Assembly: GCA_958296405.1 (NCBI GenBank)
Contig: OY282519.1
Coordinates: 1,286,132-1,350,131 of the forward strand
DNA: 64,000 nucleotides
Reading direction: 5' to 3'
Origin: an uncultured Pseudomonadales bacterium
GTDB lineage: Bacteria > Pseudomonadota > Gammaproteobacteria > Pseudomonadales > Azotimanducaceae
Shown here: positions 43,679 through 52,089 of the stretch, piece by piece
Layout: each line of letters starts with the position of its first letter
Numbering within the stretch: position 1 is the stretch's first letter
Notes under the pieces: model-generated
What the model was told of the DNA's origin: nothing
Databases searched by the model: none
What the model saw: the letters and a program-made list of their open reading frames with translations, nothing else
Position numbers and translations under genes: made by a program

Positions 43679-44185
43679 GTGGGCACGAAGACGCTCTGGC
43701 TCATCCGCCACGCGAAGTCCGGGTGGCCGCCGGGCGTGGGTGACTTGTGGCGGCCGCTAGCCGAGCGCGGGCAACGCCAAGGCGCGGCCATGGGCGCGTG
43801 GCTCGCTGGCCAGGATGCGCCCGCCCGCCGGGTGCTGACAAGCCCAGCGCGACGCGCCAAGGACACCGCGGCCTATGTGCGCGATGCGTTCGGGCTGGCC
43901 GAGCAAGACGTGATGGAGCGCACCGCGCTCTACCATGCCGGCGCCAGCGGCTTGTTGGAGGCGGCGCAATCGTTGCCGGAGCACATCGCCGCCGCCGCCA
44001 TCGTGGGCCATAACCCGGGCATGACCCATTGCGTCAACCTGTTGGCGGGCGAGCCGCTGGTCGCCAACTTGGTGACGTTCGGCGCGGTGCGCTGCGAGTT
44101 CATCGGCGCATGGTGCAGCGTCACGTTCGACAGCGCGCGGTTGGTGGGCTGGATGACCCCAAAGCGGCTCAAGACGCATGGCTGA
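43679..44185 (+). CDS. sixA: Phosphohistidine phosphatase SixA-like
   Basis: A 168-residue histidine phosphatase with the RHG motif variant LWLIRHAKSGWPP (His11), TSPARRAKDTA and VGHNPGMTH for the second catalytic His. SixA removes phosphate from His of phosphotransfer proteins (ArcB Hpt, NPr). The C-terminus (SVTFDSARLVGWMTPK) matches the family's usual end. GTG start. Confidence 0.85.
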   Translation: MGTKTLWLIRHAKSGWPPGVGDLWRPLAERGQRQGAAMGAWLAGQDAPARRVLTSPARRAKDTAAYVRDAFGLAEQDVMERTALYHAGASGLLEAAQSLPEHIAAAAIVGHNPGMTHCVNLLAGEPLVANLVTFGAVRCEFIGAWCSVTFDSARLVGWMTPKRLKTHG

Positions 44186-44265
44186 GCAAGCGCCGGCGGC
44201 TTCCACCTTGGACTACGGCCCATGAAAAGGGTATATCTGCCTCGTCGCCCACCTAGGAGCCATCG

Positions 44266-44472
44266 ATGTCCTTTCTGACCTTCATCGTCCTCGTCGTCAT
44301 CGCTTACTTCGCTTGGCGCATTGTGGACTTGCTGCCGGACATCGTGTTCCGCTTGAGCGAATTGCAGCGCGACGTGGCGGAGATCCGCCGCCGCAGCGAG
44401 GCTGCGACGGTGCCGGAGGCTGGCGACGAGGCCGATGCGGCGGACGCTGACGCCGGCGAGGAAGGCAGCTAG
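44266..44472 (+). CDS. Small single-pass membrane protein
   Basis: A 68-residue protein with one N-terminal helix (FLTFIVLVVIAYFAWRIV) and an acidic, Ala-rich cytoplasmic tail. TAGGAG stands 7 nt before the ATG, so it is likely expressed. No family recognised. Confidence 0.6.
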   Translation: MSFLTFIVLVVIAYFAWRIVDLLPDIVFRLSELQRDVAEIRRRSEAATVPEAGDEADAADADAGEEGS

Positions 44473-44494
44473 CCGACGCCGCCGCGGCGAAGAC

Positions 44495-45070
44495 ATGGCA
44501 GACCCCATCGCGCTGTTGGCGGCCGACCGTCAGCGCGCCCGTGAGCTTGCCGACCCTTGGGCGGGCCTGTGCGCCGTGGCGACGGTGACGGCCGCTGGCG
44601 AGCCGGCCGTGCGCGTGCTGGTGTTGCGGGAGGTGGGCGCGAGCCTTGGCGTCTTCGTCAATGCCACCTCGCCGAAGGTGGCCGAGTTCGGCAACGCGCG
44701 AACGGCGGCTGTGCTCGTCTACCTGCCGAGCCTCAGCGCCCAATATCGTCTCCAGTGTGGACTTGAACCCATCGACCCAGCGGTGGTGCGCGATGCTTGG
44801 CAGTTCCGGCCCGACATGCCGAAGCGCATGGACTGGTTCTACGAGGCGCATCCGCAAAGCGCGCCGTTTGCCAGCCGTGACGCGCTGTTGGAGGCGGTTG
44901 CCAACCTCGCCTTGCCAGAGCCCTTGACGGCCCCGGCGAGCGCCGCCGGCTTCGCGCTCAACCCTGTGGAGGTGGAGCGTTTGGAGTTGGCTGACGGCGA
45001 CGGCCTGCACGACCGGCGCCGTTACGTTTTGCGCGATGGGCAGTGGGAAGAGGGGGCCTTGGTGCCGTAG
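44495..45070 (+). CDS. Pyridoxamine 5'-phosphate oxidase-like FMN-binding protein
   Basis: A protein of about 191 residues with the split-barrel layout of PNPOx: VATVTAAGEPAVRVLVLREV, LGVFVNATSPKVAEFGNARTAAVLVY, then a C-terminal VEVERLELADGDGLHDRRRY. It is shorter than PdxH and does not carry its full C-terminal signature, so true PdxH function is uncertain. The ATG 44495 (MADPIALL) is chosen over an upstream frame extension. It lies next to the convergent metR. Confidence 0.7.
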   Translation: MADPIALLAADRQRARELADPWAGLCAVATVTAAGEPAVRVLVLREVGASLGVFVNATSPKVAEFGNARTAAVLVYLPSLSAQYRLQCGLEPIDPAVVRDAWQFRPDMPKRMDWFYEAHPQSAPFASRDALLEAVANLALPEPLTAPASAAGFALNPVEVERLELADGDGLHDRRRYVLRDGQWEEGALVP

Positions 45071-45105
45071 GGCGCTTCGCGCCGGGTGGCAGCGCGCGCT
45101 GCTGG

Positions 45106-46050
45106 TCAACGCCGCCGCGCCACCTCCGCGTCTGTCGGCACGATGCCGACCAAGTTCTCGAAGCACATCGCCTTGGCGACGCGGATGAAGCTGGCGACGA
45201 ACGGCAGTTCGCGCTCATCGGTGCGCACTGCGGCGTATAGGTCTGGCCACACGCCTTCTTCGCCCAAGGAGCGCGCCACCACGTAGTTGTGTTGCTTGTA
45301 TTCATGCAGCGCCCAATTTGGCAAACACGCGACGCCGCGGCCGGCGCCGACGAGCTGCACCATCATGGCAGTGAGTTCCGTGCTGCGGATGTGGGCGGGC
45401 GCGACGCCGGCCGGATGCAGGAAGCGGGTGAAGATCGCCATGCGCGCACGATCCACGGGATAGGCGATGAGCGTTTCGCTGGCGAGGTCCTGTGGCTCCA
45501 CCCAGTCGCGCTGCGCCAGCGGATGCCGGGGCGCCACCGCCAACTGTGCCTCATAGCCAAAGAGCGGTTCGTAGTGCAGCGTTGGCGCGTCGATGGGGTC
45601 TGCGGTGATGACAAGATCCAAGTCCCCCCGCGCCAGTGCCGGCTGCGGGTCTAGGTGGAAACTGCCGGCGATGTCCAACTCAACGTCGGGCCACTCTTCT
45701 CGAAAGGCGTTGATGGCCGGCAGCAGCCATTCGAAGCAGGTGTGGCACTCGATGGCCATGAACAGCCGGCCAGACTTGCCGTCCGCCAGACGCGCGAGCT
45801 CCGTCGCGGCGGCGCGGGCGCGCGGCAACACCTCGTCTGCCAACTCCAAGAGCCGCTCGCCGGCCGGCGTGAACCGCACCGGACGCGATTTGCGAACGAA
45901 GAGCGGGCAGCCGAGGCGGGTCTCCAGATCCTTCATTTGATGGGACAGGGCAGATTGCGTGAGGACGACCTGTTCCGCCGCCTCGACTAAGCTGCCGGCG
46001 TCGCGCAGGGCGGCGAGGGTGCGAAGATGGCGCAGCTCGAAGGGAAGCAT
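45106..46050 (-). CDS. metR: LysR-family regulator MetR
   Basis: A 314-residue LysR regulator: N-terminal helix-turn-helix (HLRTLAALRDAGSLVEAAE, TQSALSHQ, LFVRKSRPVRFTP) and effector domain with the MetR-specific AIECHTCFEWLLPAINAF, DPQPALARGDLDLVITADP and HYEPLFGYEAQLA. In relatives it binds homocysteine and controls met genes at TGAA-N5-TTCA sites. A near match, TGAGCTCTATTCA, spans its own start codon (46050-46062). No met biosynthetic gene is adjacent; the trans-sulfuration gene is 16 kb away. Confidence 0.9.
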   Translation of the reverse strand: MLPFELRHLRTLAALRDAGSLVEAAEQVVLTQSALSHQMKDLETRLGCPLFVRKSRPVRFTPAGERLLELADEVLPRARAAATELARLADGKSGRLFMAIECHTCFEWLLPAINAFREEWPDVELDIAGSFHLDPQPALARGDLDLVITADPIDAPTLHYEPLFGYEAQLAVAPRHPLAQRDWVEPQDLASETLIAYPVDRARMAIFTRFLHPAGVAPAHIRSTELTAMMVQLVGAGRGVACLPNWALHEYKQHNYVVARSLGEEGVWPDLYAAVRTDERELPFVASFIRVAKAMCFENLVGIVPTDAEVARRR

Positions 46051-46149
46051 GAGCTCTATTCAGCGAACACCGGTGCAACTTGCAGGGCGTTCATATTCTG
46101 GCGGTCCGTGGCGGAAACCGCAAAGTTTGCGCGGGTCGTCATCTTCTGG

Positions 46150-48201
46150 TCAGTGGCCCCCCAAGGGCAAGCCCGCGGGCGATGGTGCTTGCGGCAGGTC
46201 TCTATGGGTCAATGAGGTCTCCCAGATTCTGCGGCCTGTCCCCATCACATACTGTCCGGTGTCAACCCGTTCAAGCCCATATTCCGGCAAGGTGCGAACC
46301 GCAACGCAAAGATCGCCACTCTTGACGCCGTGATCGTGAAAGTGGAAGTCCAAGTTATCAAAGCCATACTCCCTTCTACCTTCCGGAAGTTCGCTCAGTT
46401 CCACCGGGAACAAGTGCAGAAAGAAGAAGTCCTCAATGTCACTGTCAAGGCAAGGCCGTCTAACGTACATTAGCTTATCTCCACGAAAGTATAGATCGTA
46501 GAACGAATCCCCCAATGGTTCTCCGCCGTTCGACACGAGCTTGTCCAAATGGTTACCCATGCCTTGGGGTACGGCGTGAATGATCCAACGATAGGCCGTC
46601 ATGTGTTTAGTGCCAACGTCCAAGCGTATGTAAGGAGCTCCTCCCTGAACAAGGCTCGCCGCCTTAAGCGGCCAGTGTAGAACGCCGTAGTCTGTCCGGC
46701 CATGTAATGCGGCATGCGTGTCCAATGAAACCAAGCCGGATTGTCCAAGAACGTCCAAGAGGTAGTACGACTGCGATGCATCCCTGGGAGCTGTTCTTTT
46801 GATTGCGGGAGAACCATGGGCGGCATCCGGCCAATACTTCCTAGAGTAGAAGCCGGCATTTAAGGAGAATGCGTGCTCCGAATTGGCGCGAGCTTGCACA
46901 TATTCTCCACGGTTGAGAAGTTTGGCAACCTCCGATATCAGCAAATCCTCAACGTTGCGGTTGCTATGGTAGGCAACGACTTGATACAAGAGTCGATAGT
47001 AGTTAGCGGCCGCCAAATAGACGATGAAAATCGCCAAGCCCAGCGCTGTGCAATCGGCCAGCACTTTACGGCGGATGGCGGCCTCAAGCAAGAACTTGGC
47101 GGCGAACGCCAGCAAGGTGGCAAGGCCGGGAATCAGGATGCTCGCATAACGCAGCGCAAAGTCGTATTGAACTGTTAGCACGAGAAACATGCTGATGAAC
47201 TCACCAACCAAGAGCAGGATGAACGCGAGTTCGCCGGTAAGGTTGCGCCTCGCGACTTTGGATGCAATCGCAACGGCCAAAACCACAAGAAGCAAGGCGA
47301 AGACCGTGGCAATTGCCTTGGAGGTCTCCCATTGGAATAGTTGTTGGAGAATGTGCGTGGCGTTTTCGGTGATTCCATCGAGAGGCGGTTTGGTGGGTAC
47401 GAAGTAAGAGCCCAATTTCTGAGCAAGTTCCAGTGCCACGAGTACTCTAAAGATGGCAAATCCGAGGAGGAGCGTCAATGCGGCCCCCATCAGCAATTTT
47501 CTGAAGGACAATCCTCTCACGACCACGAAGGCCCACCAACAAATGGCCAACCAGAGGGCCGGAGCAACGTTAACCTCTTTGGAAAAGACGAGGCCTATGT
47601 AGCCCAGAGCAAACAGCGCATGGTGTTTGCCGTCGCCTCCTTTTGCTCTCGCGGTCAGCAGCAGTGCGGCCGCCCAGTTGCAGAGACCCAGGAAGAAGAC
47701 AGTGTAAAGCTCGACGCATTCGATGCGAATGATGACGACGCTTGGAAACGAGAGACAAAGAGTGAACACTAACAAGGCCGATGGAGTGAAACGTATCAGT
47801 GCAGTGCGGGGCGGTGAAAGATTGCGGGCCGGCAGCCAACTGGAAATGCGCAAGAAGGTGGCGGTGAACAATGCAACTGCGGCGAGGAAAGTGAGCCATC
47901 GCAATAGATAGTGAGGCCAAGCCAAGTCCCCAAAGATCTTCCATTGAAGCCCGTTCCAATAGTTATAAAATGGCCTGAATCTTGTCTTGCTAGTTCCAAC
48001 AAGGGTTTCGCGCAGAGAGGCGATGAATTGGTCTGTGCTATTGTAGGTGTCGGCCAACCGCGGTGAGGCTTCGAACGTGCCGATGGGCGTATCCAATGAG
48101 TAATGCAGCGCAGGAATGAAGAGCAAAAGTGGAACCGCGAGGATTGCCCAATGCACAACGGTTCCGAGCCGGTTGTTGGAATGTTGGTCAAGAAGCTGCA
48201 T
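46150..48201 (-). CDS. Polytopic membrane protein, GT-C-like, with the shared C-terminal module; AT-richer than neighbours
   Basis: A 683-residue protein with about ten membrane helices, including ELYTVFFLGLCNWAAALLL and SKEVNVAPALW, and an early acidic/aromatic loop (SLDTPIGTF, FRPFYNYWNGLQW) like those in GT-C transferases. A periplasmic domain of about 170 residues follows. The last 117 residues contain the module (46204-46503) with YDLYFRGDKLMY, FFLHLFP, YGFDNLDF and DTGQ...IWE. Base composition is near 50% GC by eye, far below the flanking genes, indicating recent transfer. It sits between metR and the carboxylase operon, away from the other glycan genes. Confidence 0.68.
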   Translation of the reverse strand: MQLLDQHSNNRLGTVVHWAILAVPLLLFIPALHYSLDTPIGTFEASPRLADTYNSTDQFIASLRETLVGTSKTRFRPFYNYWNGLQWKIFGDLAWPHYLLRWLTFLAAVALFTATFLRISSWLPARNLSPPRTALIRFTPSALLVFTLCLSFPSVVIIRIECVELYTVFFLGLCNWAAALLLTARAKGGDGKHHALFALGYIGLVFSKEVNVAPALWLAICWWAFVVVRGLSFRKLLMGAALTLLLGFAIFRVLVALELAQKLGSYFVPTKPPLDGITENATHILQQLFQWETSKAIATVFALLLVVLAVAIASKVARRNLTGELAFILLLVGEFISMFLVLTVQYDFALRYASILIPGLATLLAFAAKFLLEAAIRRKVLADCTALGLAIFIVYLAAANYYRLLYQVVAYHSNRNVEDLLISEVAKLLNRGEYVQARANSEHAFSLNAGFYSRKYWPDAAHGSPAIKRTAPRDASQSYYLLDVLGQSGLVSLDTHAALHGRTDYGVLHWPLKAASLVQGGAPYIRLDVGTKHMTAYRWIIHAVPQGMGNHLDKLVSNGGEPLGDSFYDLYFRGDKLMYVRRPCLDSDIEDFFFLHLFPVELSELPEGRREYGFDNLDFHFHDHGVKSGDLCVAVRTLPEYGLERVDTGQYVMGTGRRIWETSLTHRDLPQAPSPAGLPLGGH

Positions 48202-48222
48202 CGCGGCCAGACTGCTGCGGAG

Positions 48223-48411
48223 TTACAGCTTCTCCAACAGAAAAAACACGCCCGCGAACACCAAGGGGAATGCGATGCCCACATAAGCGAAGAAGTTGAA
48301 TGTCTGGTTCAGCTGCCCGTCTGCGTTCAGCGACAGGCGCGGCCCGATGGCGAGCCAAGCGGCGGCGCCGAGAATGAACGACAACACTAACGAGAGGATG
48401 GTGGCAGCCAT
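48223..48411 (-). CDS. Small two-helix membrane protein downstream of the carboxylase operon
   Basis: A 62-residue protein with two hydrophobic segments (ILSLVLSFILGAAAWLAIG, YVGIAFPLVFAGVFFLLEKL). The ATG is 22 nt after the carboxyltransferase stop in the same direction, so it is probably co-transcribed. No family recognised. Confidence 0.6.
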   Translation of the reverse strand: MAATILSLVLSFILGAAAWLAIGPRLSLNADGQLNQTFNFFAYVGIAFPLVFAGVFFLLEKL

Positions 48412-48432
48412 GGTGTGATCGGGCGCCGGCCT

Positions 48433-49986
48433 TTAGGGCCGCATGGGAAACGTGGTGGCGCCGGTGAGGTCTTCCAACAGCGGCTGAATCCACTCGATCC
48501 ACTCGCAGAGCACAGGGCGCGTCTCGCGCGGGTCGATGAGCTCATGCACCGCAAATGATTCCGCCCGCGGAAACGGCGAGCGCGCTGCGCGCAGCCGCTC
48601 TTCGAGCTCAAGCCGCTTGGCGGCAGGGTCGGCCGCGCCTTCGATCTCCCGATGGAAGGCCACGGCGACGCCGCCCTCCAAAGGCAGGGCGCCGCTCTGC
48701 ACGGATGGCCAAGCCAACACATAGGCGCCGGGGGCGTAGTGGGCCGCGGTGGCGACGCCGAAACCCTTGTGTACCTGAATGCTCGCCCACGGCACGGACG
48801 CCTGCGCGGCCGCGCACACCGCCGCCATGCCATAGCGGATGGTGCCGGCGCGCTCGGCTTCGGGGCCGATCATGAAGCCGGGCTGATCGACGAAATTGAC
48901 GATTGGCAGGTGGAAGGTGTCGCACATCTCCACGAAACGCCGGTACTTTTGCGCGGCTTGCGCCGTCATCGCGCCGGCATAGACGCGGCAGTCGTTCGCC
49001 AGCACGCCTACCGGCTGCCCAGCGAGGCGGGCGAGGCCGGCAATTTGGCTGGGGCCGAACTCCGCGCCGAGTTCGAAGAACGAATCCACATCCATCACGC
49101 AGCGCACGATGGCGCGCATGTCGAAGCCGGCGTTGTCCTCCCGGGGCACTGCGGTGAGCAGTTCCGGCTCCATGCGGTTCGGGTTGTCGTCACACGGCCG
49201 GCGCGGTGCCCGCTCGCCGATGTGGGAGGGCAGGTAGCTCAAGAAACGCCGCGTCTGCGCGAACGCGTCCGCTTCGTCTTCGGCCACGTTGTCCACGATG
49301 CCGCTCTTGGCGTGGATGTGGGCGCCGCCGAGCTCGTCCTTCGTGAGCTTCACGCCCAAAGCCCGCTCCACCAACGCCGGGCCGCCGATGAGGATTTGCG
49401 CGGTATGGCGCGTCATCACCGAGAAGTGGGACGCCACCAAGCGCCCGGCGGGGAAGCCGGCCACCGCGCCGGCGGCAATGGACGCGATGGGCACCTGCCC
49501 CATCGCATCGGCGATGATGCGAAACCGCGGCGCGCTGAACACCGGCTCGCCGACGGTGCCGCCGCGGCGGGCGCCGCCCTTCACGCTGCCGCCGCCGCCT
49601 TCAAGCATCCGCACCAGCGGTGCCTTGTATTGCACGGCGAGGTGCTCGGCATAAACGCTCTTGCGCAGGCCGGCGGCGTTGGGTGAACCGCCCTTCAGCG
49701 TGAAGTCCTCGCCGCCGACCACCACGCGGCGACCATCGATGGCGCCGAATCCGACGACGTAGTTCGCGGGGACAAAGCCAGTGGGTTGGTCGTTGGCGTC
49801 GTAATCCGGCGTGGCCGTGGCCTTGCCGTGTTCTTGGAAGGTGCCCGGGTCGAGCAGCGTGGCAATGCGCTCGCGGATGGTGAGCCGACCGCGCGCGTGT
49901 TGCTTGGCGATGCCCGTCGGGCCGCCTTGTTGCTTGGCAAGATGGCGGCGGCGGTTAAGCTCTTGGACTTCCGGTTCCCAACTCAT
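48433..49986 (-). CDS. Acyl-CoA carboxylase, carboxyltransferase (beta) subunit
   Basis: A protein of about 517 residues with both crotonase-like halves of biotin-dependent carboxyltransferases: GRLTIRERIATLLDPGTFQE, VVVGGEDFTLKGGS, RMLEGGGGSVKGGA and SHFSVMTRHTAQ in the N-half; FVDQPGFMIGPEAERAGTIRYG in the C-half. It works with the biotin carboxylase and carrier encoded upstream. Substrate could be propionyl-, methylcrotonyl- or a related acyl-CoA; sequence alone does not decide. ATG 49986 (MSWEPEVQEL) is the natural start. Confidence 0.87.
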   Translation of the reverse strand: MSWEPEVQELNRRRHLAKQQGGPTGIAKQHARGRLTIRERIATLLDPGTFQEHGKATATPDYDANDQPTGFVPANYVVGFGAIDGRRVVVGGEDFTLKGGSPNAAGLRKSVYAEHLAVQYKAPLVRMLEGGGGSVKGGARRGGTVGEPVFSAPRFRIIADAMGQVPIASIAAGAVAGFPAGRLVASHFSVMTRHTAQILIGGPALVERALGVKLTKDELGGAHIHAKSGIVDNVAEDEADAFAQTRRFLSYLPSHIGERAPRRPCDDNPNRMEPELLTAVPREDNAGFDMRAIVRCVMDVDSFFELGAEFGPSQIAGLARLAGQPVGVLANDCRVYAGAMTAQAAQKYRRFVEMCDTFHLPIVNFVDQPGFMIGPEAERAGTIRYGMAAVCAAAQASVPWASIQVHKGFGVATAAHYAPGAYVLAWPSVQSGALPLEGGVAVAFHREIEGAADPAAKRLELEERLRAARSPFPRAESFAVHELIDPRETRPVLCEWIEWIQPLLEDLTGATTFPMRP

Positions 49987-50023
49987 GGCTGCTTCAAGGT
50001 GGCGGGGTGCGCCAAGTTGGGCC

Positions 50024-50245
50024 TCAAGCCTCCACGAGGGCGAGCACTTGGTCTTCGCGCACCGGATCCTCTGGCTGCACCAAGAGATCGGCCACGGTGC
50101 CGGAGACGGGGCTCTCAACCGGGATTTCCATCTTCATGGATTCGAGGATGAGCAGCACGTCGCCTTCCTCCACGACGTCGCCGACGGCGGTTTCCACCTT
50201 CCAGACCGTGCCGGTCACTTCGCTTTCAACCTCAACCAGCGCCAT
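50024..50245 (-). CDS. Biotin carboxyl carrier protein (single biotinyl domain)
   Basis: A 73-residue stand-alone biotinyl domain with the biotin acceptor Lys38 in ESMKMEIPV and the symmetrical GDVVEEGD and EDPVREDQ hairpins. It carries CO2 between the biotin carboxylase and the carboxyltransferase. In many acyl-CoA carboxylases this domain is fused to the carboxylase alpha chain; here it is separate. Confidence 0.9.
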   Translation of the reverse strand: MALVEVESEVTGTVWKVETAVGDVVEEGDVLLILESMKMEIPVESPVSGTVADLLVQPEDPVREDQVLALVEA

Positions 50246-50311
50246 TGATGCTGCTCCTGCCCGGCGGGGGCGCTTGGCTCGCGTTCAGTGCCACGGCGCC
50301 GCTTGAACGCA

Positions 50312-51640
50312 TTATGGCAAATCGTCGAGCAGTCCGGTATGCACTTGGCCAGCGATGAAGGGCTCGCTTGCGAGCACGCGGGCCAGCAGTGCACCGTTGT
50401 GGGCAACGCCTTCGATCGCGAATGCCTTCAAGGCTACCAGCGTGCGGCCAATGGCCTGTTCCCGGGTGGCGCCGGCGCCGATCACCTTGGCCAACAGCGG
50501 ATCGTAGTAGGGCGTGACGAACTGCCCTTCGCGGTACGCCACATCGATGCGCACGCCGGTCAGCACCGGCGGACGGAACGCCTGCAGGCGCCCGGGGGAG
50601 GGCAACATGCGCACGGAATCCTCCGCGTAGACCCGCGCTTCAACTGCGAACTGGCGTCGCGTCGCCGCCGCTAGGCCTAAGGCGCTGAGTGGTGCGCCGG
50701 CAGCGATGCGCAGTTGCGCCGCCACCAGGTCGAACCCCGTCGCGGCCTCGGTGACGCCATGCTCCACTTGCAGCCGCGCATTGGTTTCTAGAAAGCCAAA
50801 GGCGCCGTCGGCGAACAGCGTCTCCACCGTGCCCAAGCCGGCGTAGCCAATGTCTGCGAGGGCCTGCGCTGCTTGCTGCGCGACGGCGTCCACTTTCGCG
50901 CGCGCCAGGTTGGGCGCCGGCGTCTCCTCGATGAGCTTCTGATGGCGGCGTTGCACCGAGCATTCGCGCTCGAACAGGGAGGCCGCCGCCGCCCCGTCGC
51001 CAAGCACTTGGAACTCGATGTGGCGTGGCTGGCGCAGGTACTTCTCGACGTAGATGGCGGGCTCGCCGAAGGCGCGTTCCGCGAGCGTGGTGGCCGTCTT
51101 GAAGGCGAGCGCCAGCTCGCTCTCGTCACGCGCCACGGTCATGCCGATGCCGCCGCCGCCGTTCGCTGGCTTCAGCAACACTGGGAAACCCGTGGCGCGA
51201 GCCGCTTCGGTGAGCGCCGCTGCGTCGGCCACAACATCGCTGCCGGCGCCGACTGGGAAGCCACGCTCGCGCATCGCGGCGCGGGCGTGGGTTTTGTTGC
51301 CCATGGTCTCGATGTGGCGCGGGTCGGGGCCGATGAAGCAGATGCCGGCGGCGGCCACGGCGCGGGCGAACGCTGCGTTCTCGGAGAGAAAGCCGTAGCC
51401 TGGATGCAGCGCGTCCGCCTTGTGCGCTTGGGCGGCGGCGATGATGGCGGCGGCGTTCAAGTAGGTGTCTTGCGGCAGGTAGCCGGGCAAGCGCGCGGTG
51501 GCGGTCGCCGCTTCGAGGTGGGGCGCTTCGGCATCGATGTCCGAATAGGCGGCGACGCTCTCGGCGCCCACGGCATCGCAGGCGCGCACGATGCGCGCCG
51601 CCGCGGCGCCGCGGTTGGCGATGAAGACGCGCTTGAACAT
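50312..51640 (-). CDS. Biotin carboxylase subunit of acyl-CoA carboxylase
   Basis: A 442-residue ATP-grasp enzyme: FKRVFIANRGAAAARIVRAC, LHPGYGFLSENAAFA, the glycine-rich ATP loop KPANGGGGIGM, ERECSVQRRHQKLIEE, and the catalytic region ETNARLQVEHGVTE. It carboxylates the carrier biotin using ATP and bicarbonate. Length equals AccC and no biotinyl domain is attached, consistent with the separate 73-residue carrier. The residue after LQVEH is Gly rather than the common Pro/Ala, a mild oddity. Confidence 0.9.
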   Translation of the reverse strand: MFKRVFIANRGAAAARIVRACDAVGAESVAAYSDIDAEAPHLEAATATARLPGYLPQDTYLNAAAIIAAAQAHKADALHPGYGFLSENAAFARAVAAAGICFIGPDPRHIETMGNKTHARAAMRERGFPVGAGSDVVADAAALTEAARATGFPVLLKPANGGGGIGMTVARDESELALAFKTATTLAERAFGEPAIYVEKYLRQPRHIEFQVLGDGAAAASLFERECSVQRRHQKLIEETPAPNLARAKVDAVAQQAAQALADIGYAGLGTVETLFADGAFGFLETNARLQVEHGVTEAATGFDLVAAQLRIAAGAPLSALGLAAATRRQFAVEARVYAEDSVRMLPSPGRLQAFRPPVLTGVRIDVAYREGQFVTPYYDPLLAKVIGAGATREQAIGRTLVALKAFAIEGVAHNGALLARVLASEPFIAGQVHTGLLDDLP

Positions 51641-51643
51641 CCG

Positions 51644-52078
51644 CTAGCCGGACCGGTCGATCTGCACGGCGCCATTCGGTGGAGCGCCGGCGTGGTTGGT
51701 CGGCGCATTGTCTTGGCGTGCTGGGGCCTCTGGGGGTTGGGCTGGGCGCAAGGGCACGGCGAGGGCCGCGCAATGTTCCTGCCACGCGATGGCCACGCCG
51801 CGCAGCCGTCCCGCTGGCGCTTCGTTCGGCCCGAGGCCGGCTGCCTCACGCACACGGCGCAGCAGCGTCGCAGCGTCGCCTGGCTGCAACCGCACCTCGA
51901 ACATGTCCGTTTCTTCGCCGCCCTTGTGATCTGCGGGCTTGGGCAGGGGAGCGCCGGCGGCCACAGCCCGCAACACGCCGGCGAGGGAACCGCCGACGAG
52001 TTGCGCCGTGCGTTCGAGGAGCCAGCGGGACATCACGCAAGGCTCCTCGCAGCGCCGCCTGTAGGCGTCCCAATCCAC
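51644..52078 (-). CDS. Protein of unknown function leading the carboxylase operon
   Basis: A protein of about 144 residues (GTG 52078, VDWDAYRRRCEEPCVMSRW; ATG alternative at 52033). A helical N-terminal region with LLERTAQLVGGSLAGVLRAV is followed by a segment of mixed character and a Pro/Ala-rich tail. It lies 11 bp after purC and 3 bp before the biotin carboxylase, so it is in the same transcript. It may be an assembly or regulatory subunit comparable in position to small epsilon-type subunits of other acyl-CoA carboxylases, but no sequence similarity was recognised. Confidence 0.5.
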   Translation of the reverse strand: MDWDAYRRRCEEPCVMSRWLLERTAQLVGGSLAGVLRAVAAGAPLPKPADHKGGEETDMFEVRLQPGDAATLLRRVREAAGLGPNEAPAGRLRGVAIAWQEHCAALAVPLRPAQPPEAPARQDNAPTNHAGAPPNGAVQIDRSG

Positions 52079-52089
52079 AGGATTGCTCG

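Noticed and set aside
45071-45105. Bidirectional terminator between the convergent PNPOx-like gene and metR
   Set aside because: Two short GC palindromes (GGCGC/GCGCC and CAGCGCGCGCTG) but no T-tract; too weak.
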